Notes under the pieces: model-generated | Told to the model about the DNA's origin: nothing | The model's database searches: none | Seen by the model: the letters and a program-made list of their open reading frames with translations, nothing else | Assembly: GCA_963965975.1 (NCBI GenBank) | Contig: OZ014413.1 | Span: forward strand, 2,428,001-2,492,000 | From: Xestospongia bergquistia | Lineage: Eukaryota > Porifera > Demospongiae > Haplosclerida > Petrosiidae | DNA length: 64,000 nucleotides | Direction: 5' to 3' | Shown: piece by piece, positions 10,105 to 21,896 of the stretch | How positions within the stretch are numbered: the first letter of the stretch is position 1 | Layout: each line of letters starts with the position of its first letter | Made by a program: the position numbers and the translations under genes

Positions 10105-10716
10105 GTAAGGCTAAAATTAATTTTATTAGCTGTTTAGTGCTCAAATGTGAGGTTTGTTAATACTACATACATTTAGAGTACTAGTAAATATGTTGTGCTG
10201 ACTTTAGGATATTGTTAAGATCATAATTATTTTAAATACCGTATAGCCGGAAATTTTTGCGGGATTTTAATTTTGCGCTTTGAGGTTGAGAAAAAATCAT
10301 ACAATTAAATTACCATATAATTAAATTATTGCGTGGGTGAAGTGTAGATAATTTCTGGGTGGAATTTGATAGTGACCATGTGGTTATTGCTGGCTCTTAT
10401 ATATATATACAGCCAGTATATGTATATGTATATAATGTATATATTTATAAACATATACATTAATATACATTGAGTATATATGATATGTTTGTACTGCTGA
10501 CGAAACTGTATTGTTATTGAAACATACTGTTATTATAATTATGTAATTGTATATAATTATATTATAATAGGTGGATTATTATTAGTCATTCTTATGTTAT
10601 TATAACAAGGGAATTACATTGTTAATACTGAAAGTACTATCAAATTATGAAATTATAAACAAATGTAGTAACATTAAGCAATACTGACAGTGAGAGGTGA
10701 GTGAGAAGAAAGAAAT
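10105..10716. other. Intergenic region with a dispersed-repeat fragment and the A' promoter region
   Basis: Bases about 10240-10400 begin ACCGTATAGCCGGAAATTTT and contain GCGGGATTTTAATTTTGCGC, unlike their surroundings and resembling a dispersed MITE-type repeat; a diverged copy lies at 21064-21235. A TA-rich palindromic stretch follows at 10398-10490. The last 200 bases match the upstream region of gene A1 and so probably hold the A' promoter. Confidence 0.45.
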
Positions 10717-12213
10717 ATGTTAAGTTGCTGCAAAAGAAAAGTTCAATGTATCACTTCAAAGTCTGTAATGTTAATTATTCTTTGGGATATTTTGATGTAT
10801 GCTCATGTCATATTACTTCGAAGTGCTATAACATCCACTTACTTTAATAGTTCTTTTGAGCATAACAGAAAATCTTATATTCTCCTTGACATAACATTTT
10901 GTTTAACTTTTCTTGCTTTCCCTCTCTTTGGTCTACTTGCTGACATAAAGACAGGACGATACAAGACTATTATTACCGGAACTTATTTGCTATTTGTTGT
11001 CTGGATAATTGGAGGTTTGAATATCATTGTTAGTGTATATCTTTCTTTCTACCCACTTCATTTATTTTTATTAGCTTTTTGTTACCTTTTACAAATAATT
11101 GGGTATTGCAGTGTTCGGTCCAATATTGTCCAATACAATATTGATCAATCAGTAGAGGCTTCAACTGATGAACTCAGTGCCATTATTTATTGGCACTCAG
11201 TGTGCATTCCTATGGTTTATGCAATTGTTCAAATTGGACAGATTCTGATTAAAGAGTTTATTATTGTGTCCTATGCAATATCGGGTTTGGCTGTCTCTAT
11301 AGTCATTATTACAAACTTTTTCTTCAATCATTGGTTAGATACTGTACCTCACATTTTCAATCCAGTCAAATTAATTGTTAAAGTACTCAACTATGCTAGG
11401 AAGAATAAATACCCCCAGAATCGTAGTGCCTTGACTAACTGGGAAGAGGACAACCCTTCACAATTAGACTTAGGTAAGGAAAAATATGGTGGCCCTTTCT
11501 CTGAGGATGAGATAGAGGATGTAAAAACGGTGTTAAAATTAACACCTTTACTTATTTGTGTAATTGGTTTATGTTGCATAGAAGAAGTATCATGGAATAC
11601 ATTTTCTAAAGGTGAAGATCCCCAAATCGTTTCTTCAATATTGTATAGTAGTTTATTAAGCTATTTATTTTCGTCAATTCTTATTCTACTACATGTATTC
11701 GTGATATATCCGTGTTTCTTTAAATGCATTCCTAGTATGCTTAAGAGAATTGCTCTGGGACTAGTTTTTGCTTTCCTCTCCGCATTATATTATGTTATTC
11801 TTTTTGCTTGCCAAGATCATCTACACTTGCACCTTGCTTTATATAAAGCTATTATTGTCCCTCAAATTTTATTTGGAACATCATTTGCCTTAATTGTGCC
11901 AACATCGTTAGAATTCTTCTTAGCTCAGTCCCCAAATAAAATGAGAGGGTTCGTTCTTGGTCTATGGTATGGAGCATTTGGAATTGGCTATGTCATTAAT
12001 ATCAATGGAAAGTATCCTTTTAAATGTATAGGAAATGATATATGTCAAAGTCCCTACTACTATATATTAATAAGTACAATAATACTTGTCATACTGATAT
12101 GTTTTCTGATACTGGCTAAACGCTATAAATTGCGAATAAGAAAAAATGAAGTTTACAAACCTTTGGTAGCTGAAGAAGCTGACACACTTTATCATGAGAG
12201 GTATACGGAATAA
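10717..12213 (+). CDS. POT/SLC15-like transporter, copy A'2 (498 aa)
   Basis: This is the complete version of the A' form. It is identical in protein to A1 through residue 498 and then stops, because the last 17 codons of A and the following bases are replaced by a TAA-rich sequence. The lost tail (QEKEYRRDMGLSLEYTD) is hydrophilic and lies after TM12, so transport need not be affected, but any tail-mediated sorting or regulation would be. It repeats bases 1-1384 at an offset of 10829 with only isolated base changes. Confidence 0.82.
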   Translation: MLSCCKRKVQCITSKSVMLIILWDILMYAHVILLRSAITSTYFNSSFEHNRKSYILLDITFCLTFLAFPLFGLLADIKTGRYKTIITGTYLLFVVWIIGGLNIIVSVYLSFYPLHLFLLAFCYLLQIIGYCSVRSNIVQYNIDQSVEASTDELSAIIYWHSVCIPMVYAIVQIGQILIKEFIIVSYAISGLAVSIVIITNFFFNHWLDTVPHIFNPVKLIVKVLNYARKNKYPQNRSALTNWEEDNPSQLDLGKEKYGGPFSEDEIEDVKTVLKLTPLLICVIGLCCIEEVSWNTFSKGEDPQIVSSILYSSLLSYLFSSILILLHVFVIYPCFFKCIPSMLKRIALGLVFAFLSALYYVILFACQDHLHLHLALYKAIIVPQILFGTSFALIVPTSLEFFLAQSPNKMRGFVLGLWYGAFGIGYVININGKYPFKCIGNDICQSPYYYILISTIILVILICFLILAKRYKLRIRKNEVYKPLVAEEADTLYHERYTE

Positions 12214-12616
12214 CAATAATAATAAATAAATTAATAACAATTACACATATGCTATTTTTTTGATATTAAGTTATTAATAAACAATTAACTGATAAAAATC
12301 GTTTTTGTATTACACAATATATAATTATGTGCTTTTTAATACATTTCAACTAACAGTCATTATAAGAATATTGATTTGTCAGTGTAATAATTTTTATGTT
12401 TTGAAATTTATATTTTGTGTGTAAATAACATTTCATATTATTATTTGATATATAATACACTGCATAATGTATAACTTCCTGTGTCAATATATTGTAATGA
12501 AAACAATGTACACATACAATATATATTACATAAATAGTACATTATGACTACCAGACATTTGGAGTTACTGTTATACAATAATAGATCAATATAGAGATTT
12601 AAAAATTGTTAATTCA
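12214..12616. other. Convergent spacer A'2/B2
   Basis: This is a copy of 1385-1787 at an offset of 10829. No gene is seen in it. Confidence 0.6.
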
Positions 12617-14134
12617 TCAGTTAGTACACTCATGTGATAGTTCTATTTGTCTCCAGTAATCTTCTTCCTGGTCCATATATCTTTCGTAATGTTCTTCAGC
12701 TATTAAATGTACATTGATTTCATTTTCTCTTACACGTAATTTGTAATGTTTAGCTAGTACCAGATACACTATGAATATAATAAGAATGATCACACTCTTA
12801 GCTATGAAGTAGGAAACACTTTGACATGTCATCTCTTTTTCACACACAAATAAATATTTACTGTTGATAGTGATGAAATAACCAAAACCTCGTGCCGCAT
12901 ACCATAGTCCAACCATCAAACCTCTCATTTCATATGGAGACTGAGCAATTGTGAACTCTAAGGATGTTGGCAAAATTAAAGCAAATGCTATTCCATACAA
13001 AACTTGAGATACAACAGTAAAATTGTATGAGGTTGTGTCAAAGATAAACTGGTCTTTACAAGCAAGCATTATGACAGAAGATGATGTTGTAAATAATGAG
13101 AAAACCAATCCAACTCCAATTCTTTTAAGCATACTTGGAGTGTAATTGTGAAAACAAGGATTTATAATTAACTGATAGAAGAGAATTAAAAGAAAAGCTA
13201 CTATAGTATGTATAGAATTTTTGAACATAAAACAAGCCAAAAAAGAGAAGTCTTCATCAGCTTTATCGTAACTAATCCATTCAACATCCTCAGCACAAAC
13301 AAGACCAACAATACAGATAAATAATGGTGTCAATCGTATGACTACCTTGACATTCTCTACCTGTTCCTCTGAAAATGGACCACCATATTTGTCCATACCT
13401 AAGTCTAACCTGGAAGGGTAATCTTCCTCCCAATAGGTCAAGGCACTACGATTACTGGGATACTTGTTTTTTCTAGAATAGTTGAGTACTTGAAAAATCA
13501 ATTTGACAGGATTAACAATGTGAGATGTGGTATCCAACCAATTCTTAAATATAAAATTGGTGATAATGACTACAGAGATAGTGACCCCTGATAGCACATA
13601 GGACACTATAATGAAGCAATTTATTAAGCACTCCCCAATTACAACAAAGAAAAAAATTGCAGGTAAAATCATTGAGTGCCAATGTATAATAGCACTTAGT
13701 TCATCAGCTGAAGCACCAATTGCTTGATCAATGTTATATTGGACAATATTTGATCGTACACATGAGTAACCAATCACTTGTACCAAATAGGTAACACTAC
13801 TTATTACATAATACAACACATTATAATGTAAAAAAGGCTTAATAGTAAAGCCCAAGCCAGCAATTATCCATGATATAAATGACAGATACACACCAGTAAT
13901 TATTGATGTATACCTACCTAATTTAACATCAGCAAGTATACCAAAAAAGGGAAATATAAAGAAAAGAAGACAATATCCAATATCAAAGATAATATGATGA
14001 GTATCATCATTAACTTCAGCATAGTTAGTTGCTGCAAAACTTCTAATCAAACTTAAATGAGCATACATAAAGACATCCCAGAGAATAATTAGCAGTACTG
14101 ATCGAGACTTGATCAAAAATCTTAACATTGTCAA
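12617..14134 (-). CDS. POT/SLC15-like transporter, copy B2
   Basis: This 505-residue ORF differs from B1 by one residue that I can find, Ile to Thr in the NYTPSMLKRIG segment (base 13140, in the loop before TM9). All POT-like blocks described for B1 are present, as is the full charged tail ending LSHECTN. Near identity to B1 implies a very recent duplication, gene conversion, or two haplotypes joined in assembly. Confidence 0.83.
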   Translation of the reverse strand: MTMLRFLIKSRSVLLIILWDVFMYAHLSLIRSFAATNYAEVNDDTHHIIFDIGYCLLFFIFPFFGILADVKLGRYTSIITGVYLSFISWIIAGLGFTIKPFLHYNVLYYVISSVTYLVQVIGYSCVRSNIVQYNIDQAIGASADELSAIIHWHSMILPAIFFFVVIGECLINCFIIVSYVLSGVTISVVIITNFIFKNWLDTTSHIVNPVKLIFQVLNYSRKNKYPSNRSALTYWEEDYPSRLDLGMDKYGGPFSEEQVENVKVVIRLTPLFICIVGLVCAEDVEWISYDKADEDFSFLACFMFKNSIHTIVAFLLILFYQLIINPCFHNYTPSMLKRIGVGLVFSLFTTSSSVIMLACKDQFIFDTTSYNFTVVSQVLYGIAFALILPTSLEFTIAQSPYEMRGLMVGLWYAARGFGYFITINSKYLFVCEKEMTCQSVSYFIAKSVIILIIFIVYLVLAKHYKLRVRENEINVHLIAEEHYERYMDQEEDYWRQIELSHECTN

Positions 14135-14212
14135 AAGATTTGAGTGAGTAGTTGACTAACGAATGATATACGACACTCAAGAGAATAATTATTGGCTGAA
14201 TCACGGTTTTGG

Positions 14213-14249
14213 TTTCAGTATAAGTATTGATAAATTACTTATACTGAAA
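14213..14249. promoter_or_regulatory. Inverted repeat upstream of gene B2
   Basis: This copy of the 14-9-14 palindrome starts 79 bases upstream of the B2 start codon, with both arms perfect. Confidence 0.5.
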
Positions 14250-15214
14250 CAATACAACCAAGATTTGTTAATATATAATTAGTCTCCTCTATTAATTAGT
14301 TTTTAAAAAGTGAGTTTAACTGTTATACAGCATGTTTATCACCAATGTCCAATGAACTCTCAATATTCCTATTATCATCTTGTTTATTGTAGCAGCATTA
14401 TCAGTACACAGTGTTTTCTACTGAAAGATATATTAGACTGATGTCTATTAAACTGATCCACACCCCCTGAACCCTAAACATTAAAATTAATAAGCACTAA
14501 AGTACCTACTTCACCACGAAACACACTGTAACTAATCACATTGAGACAATATAGAATAAGGAGTCAGTGGTTTACAAGTGCTGAACTAGTTAAAGCTAGT
14601 TAAAAGGGTTAGGAGCTGCATAAAATGTGTTATATAGTTAAGAAAAAATAATTATGTTCATAGCATACTCATTGCAATGACTTAACACTAATGGTGCATA
14701 ATAGCTAGGTGGCAGTGTGCTATGTACCTATATATGCAGATTTCTGCATTCTTAAGTAAATTTACCTATTTTTATAAAGTGTTATATCAAATTAATAATT
14801 GAAATTGCTTTTTTGATATACTTAGACTTTAGTATTCTTTATTAGATTCATTGTAAAATTGATTGGTTGATTTAATTAACTAATATAATATATATTTATA
14901 CAGGTTTCATATATGTAGCAAGTTATTTGACGGAAATTGAAAGTAAACATCATATGTACTGTTTTGTATTGCTAACATATATTATCAGAAAAAAAATCCC
15001 AAAGTGAATTCAAAAATTAAAATGGTACTGTTATTATTCAAAACATACTGCCAGATAGTTGATCTGAAACTACTCTAGGCAATATAAATAATAACTTGAT
15101 GTTCATTTTCAGTTTGTACCAAATTATTTTGGGCATTGCATAAAAAATAAACAACTACCATCTTTACCTATCCAATATTGAAGACATTGCTTAGTTTATA
15201 TCTTTTGCTTTGAT

Positions 15215-15320
15215 CTACGTACACTTAATATCACTTTGATATTTTGTAGTAACTATTTATATCAACAGCCATATTGATAGCAAAAACAGTCATTATATTT
15301 CATTTGACATTATAGTTCAA
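15215..15320 (+). pseudogene. Relic of the N-terminal part of an E-type transporter, second copy
   Basis: This is the tandem copy of 4386-4491. It shows the same YFVVTIYINSH segment and the same decay, so the relic predates the 10.8-kb duplication. Confidence 0.6.
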
Positions 15321-15380
15321 ACAGTTCAAACGTACATTATATTATTTACATAAACAATGATGTTTTTTCTATAATAACAG

Positions 15381-15451
15381 ATGACTATCCACCTCCACCA
15401 TATTGGCAAACTGATTAACCTTCTGTTCCTATTTTACAACCTAAACAGCAA
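15381..15451 (+). pseudogene. Decayed CD225-like exon, second copy
   Basis: This is the tandem copy of 4552-4622, with the same in-frame stop after PPPPYWQTD. Confidence 0.45.
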
Positions 15452-15741
15452 GTGTGTATGATGTATACAACAGAAATATATACTTATACAACATATAGAT
15501 AGATAGATAGATAGATAGATGAAACTGTATTGTTATTGAAACATACTGTCAATTTATGTTATTATATGTAAATGTATATAATCATATTATAATAGGTGGA
15601 TTATTATTAGTCAATCTTATGTTATTATAACAAGGGAATTACGTTGTTAATACTGAAAGTACTATCAAATTATGAAATTATAAACAAATGTAGTAACATT
15701 AAGCAATACTGACAGTGAGAGGTGAGTGAGAAGAAAGAAAT

Positions 15742-17289
15742 ATGTTAAGTTGCTGCAAAAGAAAAGTTCAATGTATCACTTCAAAGTCTGTAATGTTAAT
15801 TATTCTTTGGGATATTTTGATGTATGCTCATGTCATATTACTTCGAAGTGCTATAACATCCACTTACTTTAATAGTTCTTTTGAGCATAACAGAAAATCT
15901 TATATTCTCCTTGACATAACATTTTGTTTAACTTTTCTTGCTTTCCCTCTCTTTGGTCTACTTGCTGACATAAAGACAGGACGATACAAGACTATTATTA
16001 CCGGAACTTATTTGCTATTTGTTGTCTGGATAATTGGAGGTTTGAATATCATTGTTAGTGTATATCTTTCTTTCTACCCACTTCATTTATTTTTATTAGC
16101 TTTTTGTTACCTTTTACAAATAATTGGGTATTGCAGTGTTCGGTCCAATATTGTCCAATACAATATTGATCAATCAGTAGAGGCTTCAACTGATGAACTC
16201 AGTGCCATTATTTATTGGCACTCAGTGTGCATTCCTATGGTTTATGCAATTGTTCAAATTGGACAGATTCTGATTAAAGAGTTTATTATTGTGTCCTATG
16301 CAATATCGGGTTTGGCTGTCTCTATAGTCATTATTACAAACTTTTTCTTCAATCATTGGTTAGATACTGTACCTCACATTTTCAATCCAGTCAAATTAAT
16401 TGTTAAAGTACTCAACTATGCTAGGAAGAATAAATACCCCCAGAATCGTAGTGCCTTGACTAACTGGGAAGAGGACAACCCTTCACAATTAGACTTAGGT
16501 AAGGAAAAATATGGTGGCCCTTTCTCTGAGGATGAGATAGAGGATGTAAAAACGGTGTTAAAATTAACACCTTTACTTATTTGTGTAATTGGTTTATGTT
16601 GCATAGAAGAAGTATCATGGAATACATTTTCTAAAGGTGAAGATCCCCAAATCGTTTCTTCAATATTGTATAGTAGTTTATTAAGCTATTTATTTTCGTC
16701 AATTCTTATTCTACTACATGTATTCGTGATATATCCGTGTTTCTTTAAATGCATTCCTAGTATGCTTAAGAGAATTGCTCTGGGACTAGTTTTTGCTTTC
16801 CTCTCCGCATTGTATTATGTTATTCTTTTTGCTTGCCAAGATCATCTACACTTGCACCTTGCTTTATATAAAGCTATTATTGTCCCTCAAATTTTATTTG
16901 GAACATCATTTGCCTTAATTGTGCCAACATCGTTAGAATTCTTCTTAGCTCAGTCCCCAAATAAAATGAGAGGGTTCGTTCTTGGTCTATGGTATGGAGC
17001 ATTTGGAATTGGCTATGTCATTAATATCAATGGAAAGTATCCTTTTAAATGTATAGGAAATGATATATGTCAAAGTCCCTACTACTATATATTAATAAGT
17101 ACAATAATACTTGTCATACTGATATGTTTTCTGATACTGGCTAAACGCTATAAATTGCGAATAAGAAAAAATGAAGTTTACAAACCTTTGGTAGCTGAAG
17201 AAGCTGACACACTTTATCATGAGAGGTATACGGAACAGGAAAAAGAATACAGAAGAGACATGGGTCTATCTCTTGAGTACACAGATTGA
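15742..17289 (+). CDS. POT/SLC15-like transporter, copy A2 (full length)
   Basis: This 515-residue ORF has the same protein sequence as A1 over its whole length. It carries the same TM1 WD motif, GLLAD/GRY block, central loop, TM10 AQSP block and complete C-terminal tail. It lies at exactly 10829 bases from A1. Confidence 0.85.
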   Translation: MLSCCKRKVQCITSKSVMLIILWDILMYAHVILLRSAITSTYFNSSFEHNRKSYILLDITFCLTFLAFPLFGLLADIKTGRYKTIITGTYLLFVVWIIGGLNIIVSVYLSFYPLHLFLLAFCYLLQIIGYCSVRSNIVQYNIDQSVEASTDELSAIIYWHSVCIPMVYAIVQIGQILIKEFIIVSYAISGLAVSIVIITNFFFNHWLDTVPHIFNPVKLIVKVLNYARKNKYPQNRSALTNWEEDNPSQLDLGKEKYGGPFSEDEIEDVKTVLKLTPLLICVIGLCCIEEVSWNTFSKGEDPQIVSSILYSSLLSYLFSSILILLHVFVIYPCFFKCIPSMLKRIALGLVFAFLSALYYVILFACQDHLHLHLALYKAIIVPQILFGTSFALIVPTSLEFFLAQSPNKMRGFVLGLWYGAFGIGYVININGKYPFKCIGNDICQSPYYYILISTIILVILICFLILAKRYKLRIRKNEVYKPLVAEEADTLYHERYTEQEKEYRRDMGLSLEYTD

Positions 17290-17544
17290 ACTCTGAATAT
17301 TGATTACGTTAATTATTGAGTCATTATTACTTTGTTAATAACAATTACACATATGCTATTTTTGTGATATTAAGTTATTAATAAACAATTAACTGATAAA
17401 AATCGTTTTTGTACTACACAATATATAATTATATGCTTTTTAATACATTTCAACTAACAGTCATTATAAGAATATTGATTTGTCAGTGTAATAATTTTTA
17501 TGTTTTGAAATTTATATTTTGTGTGTAAATAATATTTCATATTA

Positions 17545-18937
17545 TTATTTGATGTATAATACACTGCATAATGTATAACTTATAAGAATGATCACAATTT
17601 TAGCTATGACATAGGAAACACTTTGACATGTCATCTCTTTTTCACACACAAATAAATATTTACTGTTGATAGTGATGAAATAACCAAAACCTCTTGCCGC
17701 ATACCATAGTCCAACCATCAAACCTCTCATTTCATATGGAGACTGAGCAATTGTGAACTCTAAAGATGTTGGCAAAATTAAAGCAAATGCTATTCCATAC
17801 AAAACTTGAGATACAACAGTAAAATTGTATGAGGTTGTGTCAAAGATAAACTGGTCTTTACAAGCAAGCATTATGACAGAAAATGATGTTGTAAATAATG
17901 AGAGAACAAGTCCAACTCCAATTCTTTTAAGCATACTTGGAATATAATTATGAAAACAAGGATTTATAATTAACTGATAGAAGAGAATTAAAAGAAAAGC
18001 TACTATAGTATGTATAGAATTTTTGAACATAAAACAAGCCAAAAAAGAGAAGTCTTCATCAGCTTTATCGTAACTAATCCATTCAACATCCTCAGCACAA
18101 ACAAGACCAACAATACAGATAAATAATGGTGTCAATCGTATGACTACCTTGACATTCTCTACCTGTTCCTCTGAAAATGGACCACCATATTTGTCCATAC
18201 CTAAGTCTAACCTGGAAGGGTAATCTTCCTCCCAATAGGTCAAGGCACTACGATTACTGGGATACTTGTTTTTTCTAGAATAGTTGAATACTTGAAAAAT
18301 CAATTTTGACAGGATTAACAATGTGAGATGTGGTATCCAACCAATTTTTAAATATAAAGTTGGTGATAATGACTACAGAGATAGTGACCCCTGATAGCAC
18401 ATAGGACACTATAATGAAGCAATTTATTAAGCACTCCCCAATTACAACAAAGAAAAAAATTGCAGGTAAAATCAGTGAGTGCCAATGTATAATAGCACTT
18501 AGTTCATCAGCTGAAGCACCAATTGCTTGATCAATGTTATATTGGACAATATTTGATCGTACACATGAGTAACCAATCACTTGTACCAAATAGGTAACAC
18601 TACTTATTACATAATACAGCACATTATAATGTAAAAAAGGCTTAATAGTAAAGCCCGAGCCAGCAATTATCCATGATATAAATGACAGATACACACCAGT
18701 AATTATTGATGTATACCTACCTAATTTAACATCAGCAAGTAGACCAAAAAAGGGAAATATAAAGAAAAGAAGACAATATCCAATATCAAAGATAATATGA
18801 TGAGTATCATCATTAACTTCAGCATAGTTAGTTGCTGCAAAATTTCTAATCAATCTTAAATGAGCATACATAAAGACATCCCAGAGAATAATTAGCAGTA
18901 CTGATCGAGACTTGATCAAAAATCTTAACATTGTCAA
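17545..18937 (-). pseudogene. POT/SLC15-like transporter B'2, frameshifted copy
   Basis: This is the tandem copy of B'1 with one extra T in a T run at 18303-18306 (CAATTTTGAC here, CAATTTGAC in B'1). The insertion falls just after TM6, at the start of the central loop. It splits the gene into an N-terminal ORF of 220 residues (18275-18937) and a C-terminal ORF of 258 residues (17545-18321). It also shares the roughly 300-base 3' deletion of B'1. A single homopolymer change could be a sequencing error; otherwise this copy is newly dead. Confidence 0.75.
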
Positions 18938-20137
18938 AAGATTTGAGTGAGTAGATGACTAACGAAGGATATACGACACTCAAGAGAATAATTATTGGCT
19001 GAATCACGGTTTTGGTTTCAGTATAAGTATTGATAAATTACTTATACTGAAACAATACAACCAAGATTTGTTAATATATAATTAGTCTCCTCTATTAATT
19101 CGTTTTTAAAAAGTGAGTTTAACTGTTATACAGCATGTTTATCACCAATGTCTAATGAACAGAAGATGTATGAATTCATCACGTGATTGTTATTACTTTT
19201 AAAGTTTAGATTAGATAAGTGGGAGTGTGCAGATTGACAGTGGACTGATTCCCTTTTCTAGCCTCCAGTTTGCAATTGATTTCCTTTTAAAACTATAGTT
19301 ATAAAGCTATATCAGATCAATAACAATACTAGGTATTACAAAACCATACTAAAACATTACATCTAGTTAACGTTTTAAAAATCAATTTCTTTAACGAAAA
19401 CATTCTTTTAATATAGCGTAGCCTGTTTAAATTATAGATACTGTGTGTTCATGAGAGAGATTATGTAGCATGATTAGTGTGTATGTAAATAACAGGAATT
19501 TATAAAGTTTCATATTGCAGTTTTTGGAAATGCATGTTCAAAACTTCAATTTGCTAAATAAAGGTAATTATGGGATATGCACTTGTGGTCAGCTTAAATA
19601 CAATATTCCATGAAAGAAATAATATTCATAGTTCTTTTGTTATTCCCCTAGCAACATTAACATTATGAATATTATTTGTCAAAGGTGTCAAATTGTGTGA
19701 AACTATACTAATGCATCATTGCAATGACTGTACATTGTTAATTGTTCTATTGTTTATACTTAAGATATTATTTAGTAGATATTTTTCGCAGCTTTGTTAT
19801 AAGTTAAAAGATAAGAAATTGCTATATAACTGCTAAATCACTTATAATACTTAAAAACAAACATTTCATAACAATAGGAGTATTGATAGATGACGTGTAC
19901 AAAATGACTGAAATTAGTCATGTATATATATATATATTATATTTCATAATTTAAAAAGAAAAAATGGTTAATTAAAAAGCTTGGTACATGTTTGTTTGTT
20001 AGACTAAGTCATAAATATAATCTTCACTGCTATATTGTTAATTTGTCCTGCTTATGCATGAACATTTCGTCTTCTATCAAGTCAGTTTGTTCCAAATCTG
20101 TTCGATTAAGTTCCAAATCATGTAGAATCCACTACTT
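18938..20137. other. Intergenic region upstream of B'2
   Basis: This is a copy of 8108-9311. It differs mainly by a shorter TA run near 19923-19937. I recognise no gene. Confidence 0.55.
19016..19052. promoter_or_regulatory. Inverted repeat upstream of gene B'2
   Basis: This copy of the 14-9-14 palindrome is at the standard distance from the B'2 start codon, with both arms perfect. Confidence 0.45.
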
Positions 20138-20930
20138 ACTGTGATGATGGATATTATCCAGGCCAACAGCAGTTCAAAAGCTCATCATACTATTTACATA
20201 AGAAATAATGTTTTTACTCTGATAACAGATGACTACCCACCTCCACCATATTGGCAAACTATTTCTCCTTCTACTCCTACTTCACAACCAAAACAGCAAA
20301 TATGTATAATGTATATTACTATATAATAAAGACCTGAGATACTAATAAGTGATGAATTAATAATTTCACAGTTAGATGATGAGTGTATAGCAAAAAATGA
20401 CAAATAAGTTATTTAATAGAGCAATGTTATCTTGTATTTAATATATGTTTGTTGGAATTGTAGCATTAATGCAATCATTTTGGTTTATAATAATAAATAA
20501 TTTATAAATAAATTATTTATTAATAATTAGTATTTATAAATAATACTTTATTTTTTGGTTTGAAAGAGTAACTGTAATTTTCATAATTAAGAACATTTGT
20601 ATTTAACTAACTATATATATACAACATAACAAATGCTAGTAAGATCATTTTAAGTTGTAACATAATAACAAATTGTAATGCTGTTGACTAAATATGTTAA
20701 TTAACGAGGGAAAACTATTATTATTTTGTCTATCTTTTAATTTTAGTCTTGAACCAGAATTATTGTAGTTCGTCAACAACCTACAACTAATTATTGTGAC
20801 TAGTGCTATTTCATTTCACTTTATTGGTGATCACTATCTTACAATCTCACTTGTTCTCACAGGCATTTATATATTATGTTGCACGTGGCATCCTCTTCAA
20901 TGTTTTATTCCAGCAATCCTCTTTTACATG
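20138..20930 (+). pseudogene. CD225/dispanin-like gene relic, copy 2
   Basis: This is the tandem copy of 9312-10104, with exon-like blocks near 20138-20190, 20229-20299 and 20747-20930. The TM block reads GDHYLTISLVLTGIYILCC then TWHPLQCFIPAILFYM before the GTAAG donor. In this copy the frame stays open past the donor to 21002, whereas copy 1 has a stop there. The one-base shift before the TM is still present, so it is probably non-functional unless splicing differs from my reading. Confidence 0.5.
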
Positions 20931-21548
20931 GTAAGGCTAAAATTAATTTTATTAGCTGTTTGGTGCTCAAATGTGAGGTTTGTTAATACTACATACATTT
21001 AGAGTACTAGTAAATATGTTGTGCTGACTTTAGGATATTGTTAAGATCATAATTATTTTAAATACCGTATAGCCGAAATTTTTGCGGGATTTTAATTTTG
21101 CGCTTTGAGGTTGAGAAAAAAATCGCACAATTAAATTACCATATAATTAAATTATTGCGTGGGTGAAGTGTAGATAATTTCTGGGTGGAGTTTGAATAGT
21201 GACCACGTGGTTATTGCTGTGAAAGATGGCTCTTATATATATATATAGCCAGTATATGTATATGTATATAATGTATATGTTTATAAACATATACATTAAT
21301 ATACATTGAGTATATATGATATGTTTGTACTGCTGACGAAACTGTATTGTTATTGAAACATACTGTTATTATATGTAATTGTATATAATCATATTATAAT
21401 AGGTGGATTATTATTAGTCAATCTTATGTTATTATAACAAGCGAATTACATTGTTAATACTGAAAGTAATATCAAATTATGAAATTATAAACAAATGTAG
21501 TCACATTAAGCAATACTGACAGTGAGAGGTGAGTGAGAAGAAAGAAAT
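20931..21548. other. Intergenic region, third A' promoter region
   Basis: This stretch is a copy of 10105-10716 with more small indels than the rest of the duplication. It includes the dispersed-repeat fragment at about 21064-21235 and the palindromic TATATA region. It leads into a truncated third A' gene. Confidence 0.5.
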
Positions 21549-21733
21549 ATGTTAAGTTGCTGCAAAAGAAAAGTTCAATGTATCACTTCAAAGTCTGTAA
21601 TGTTAATTATTCTTTGGGATATTTTGATGTATGCTCATGTCATATTACTTCGAAGTGCTATAACATCCACTTACTTTAATAGTTCTTTTGAGCATAACAG
21701 AAAATCTTATATTCTCCTTGACATAACATTTTA
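21549..21733 (+). pseudogene. Truncated 5' end of a third A-type gene (A'3)
   Basis: The first 61 codons of A are identical to the other copies, from MLSCCKRKVQ through TM1 to ILLDITF in TM2. At 21733 the match stops abruptly, and minus-strand sequence of a different family member follows. It marks the right-hand end of the tandem array and shows that at least one further unit existed before a deletion. Confidence 0.8.
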
Positions 21734-21739
21734 ACAAAT

Positions 21740-21896
21740 TGATTTATGTCCATAATAAAAATGACAGATACAAACAAGTAATGATAGATGTATATGTATC
21801 TACTTTCATATCAGCAAGTTGACCAAATAAGGGAAATATGTAGAAAAGGAGACAATATCCAATATCAAAAATAATATAATGAGTATCATCATTGCA
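21740..21896 (-). pseudogene. Internal fragment of a C/D-type transporter
   Basis: On the minus strand this piece matches the TM2-TM3 region of C/D genes (the DIGYCL, LADIKVGRYTSIITGVYLSFL region) with frame-breaking changes. It is directly joined on the left to the A'3 fragment and on the right to 3' flanking sequence typical of C/D genes (compare 33870-34124). Confidence 0.6.

Larger units (their letters stand above)
14135..15741. other. Intergenic region between B2 and A2
   Basis: This is a copy of 3306-4912 with isolated base changes. It again contains the E-type relic (15215-15320), the decayed CD225-type exon (15381-15451) and the GATA run (about 15498-15519). There is no intact gene. 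Confidence 0.6.
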
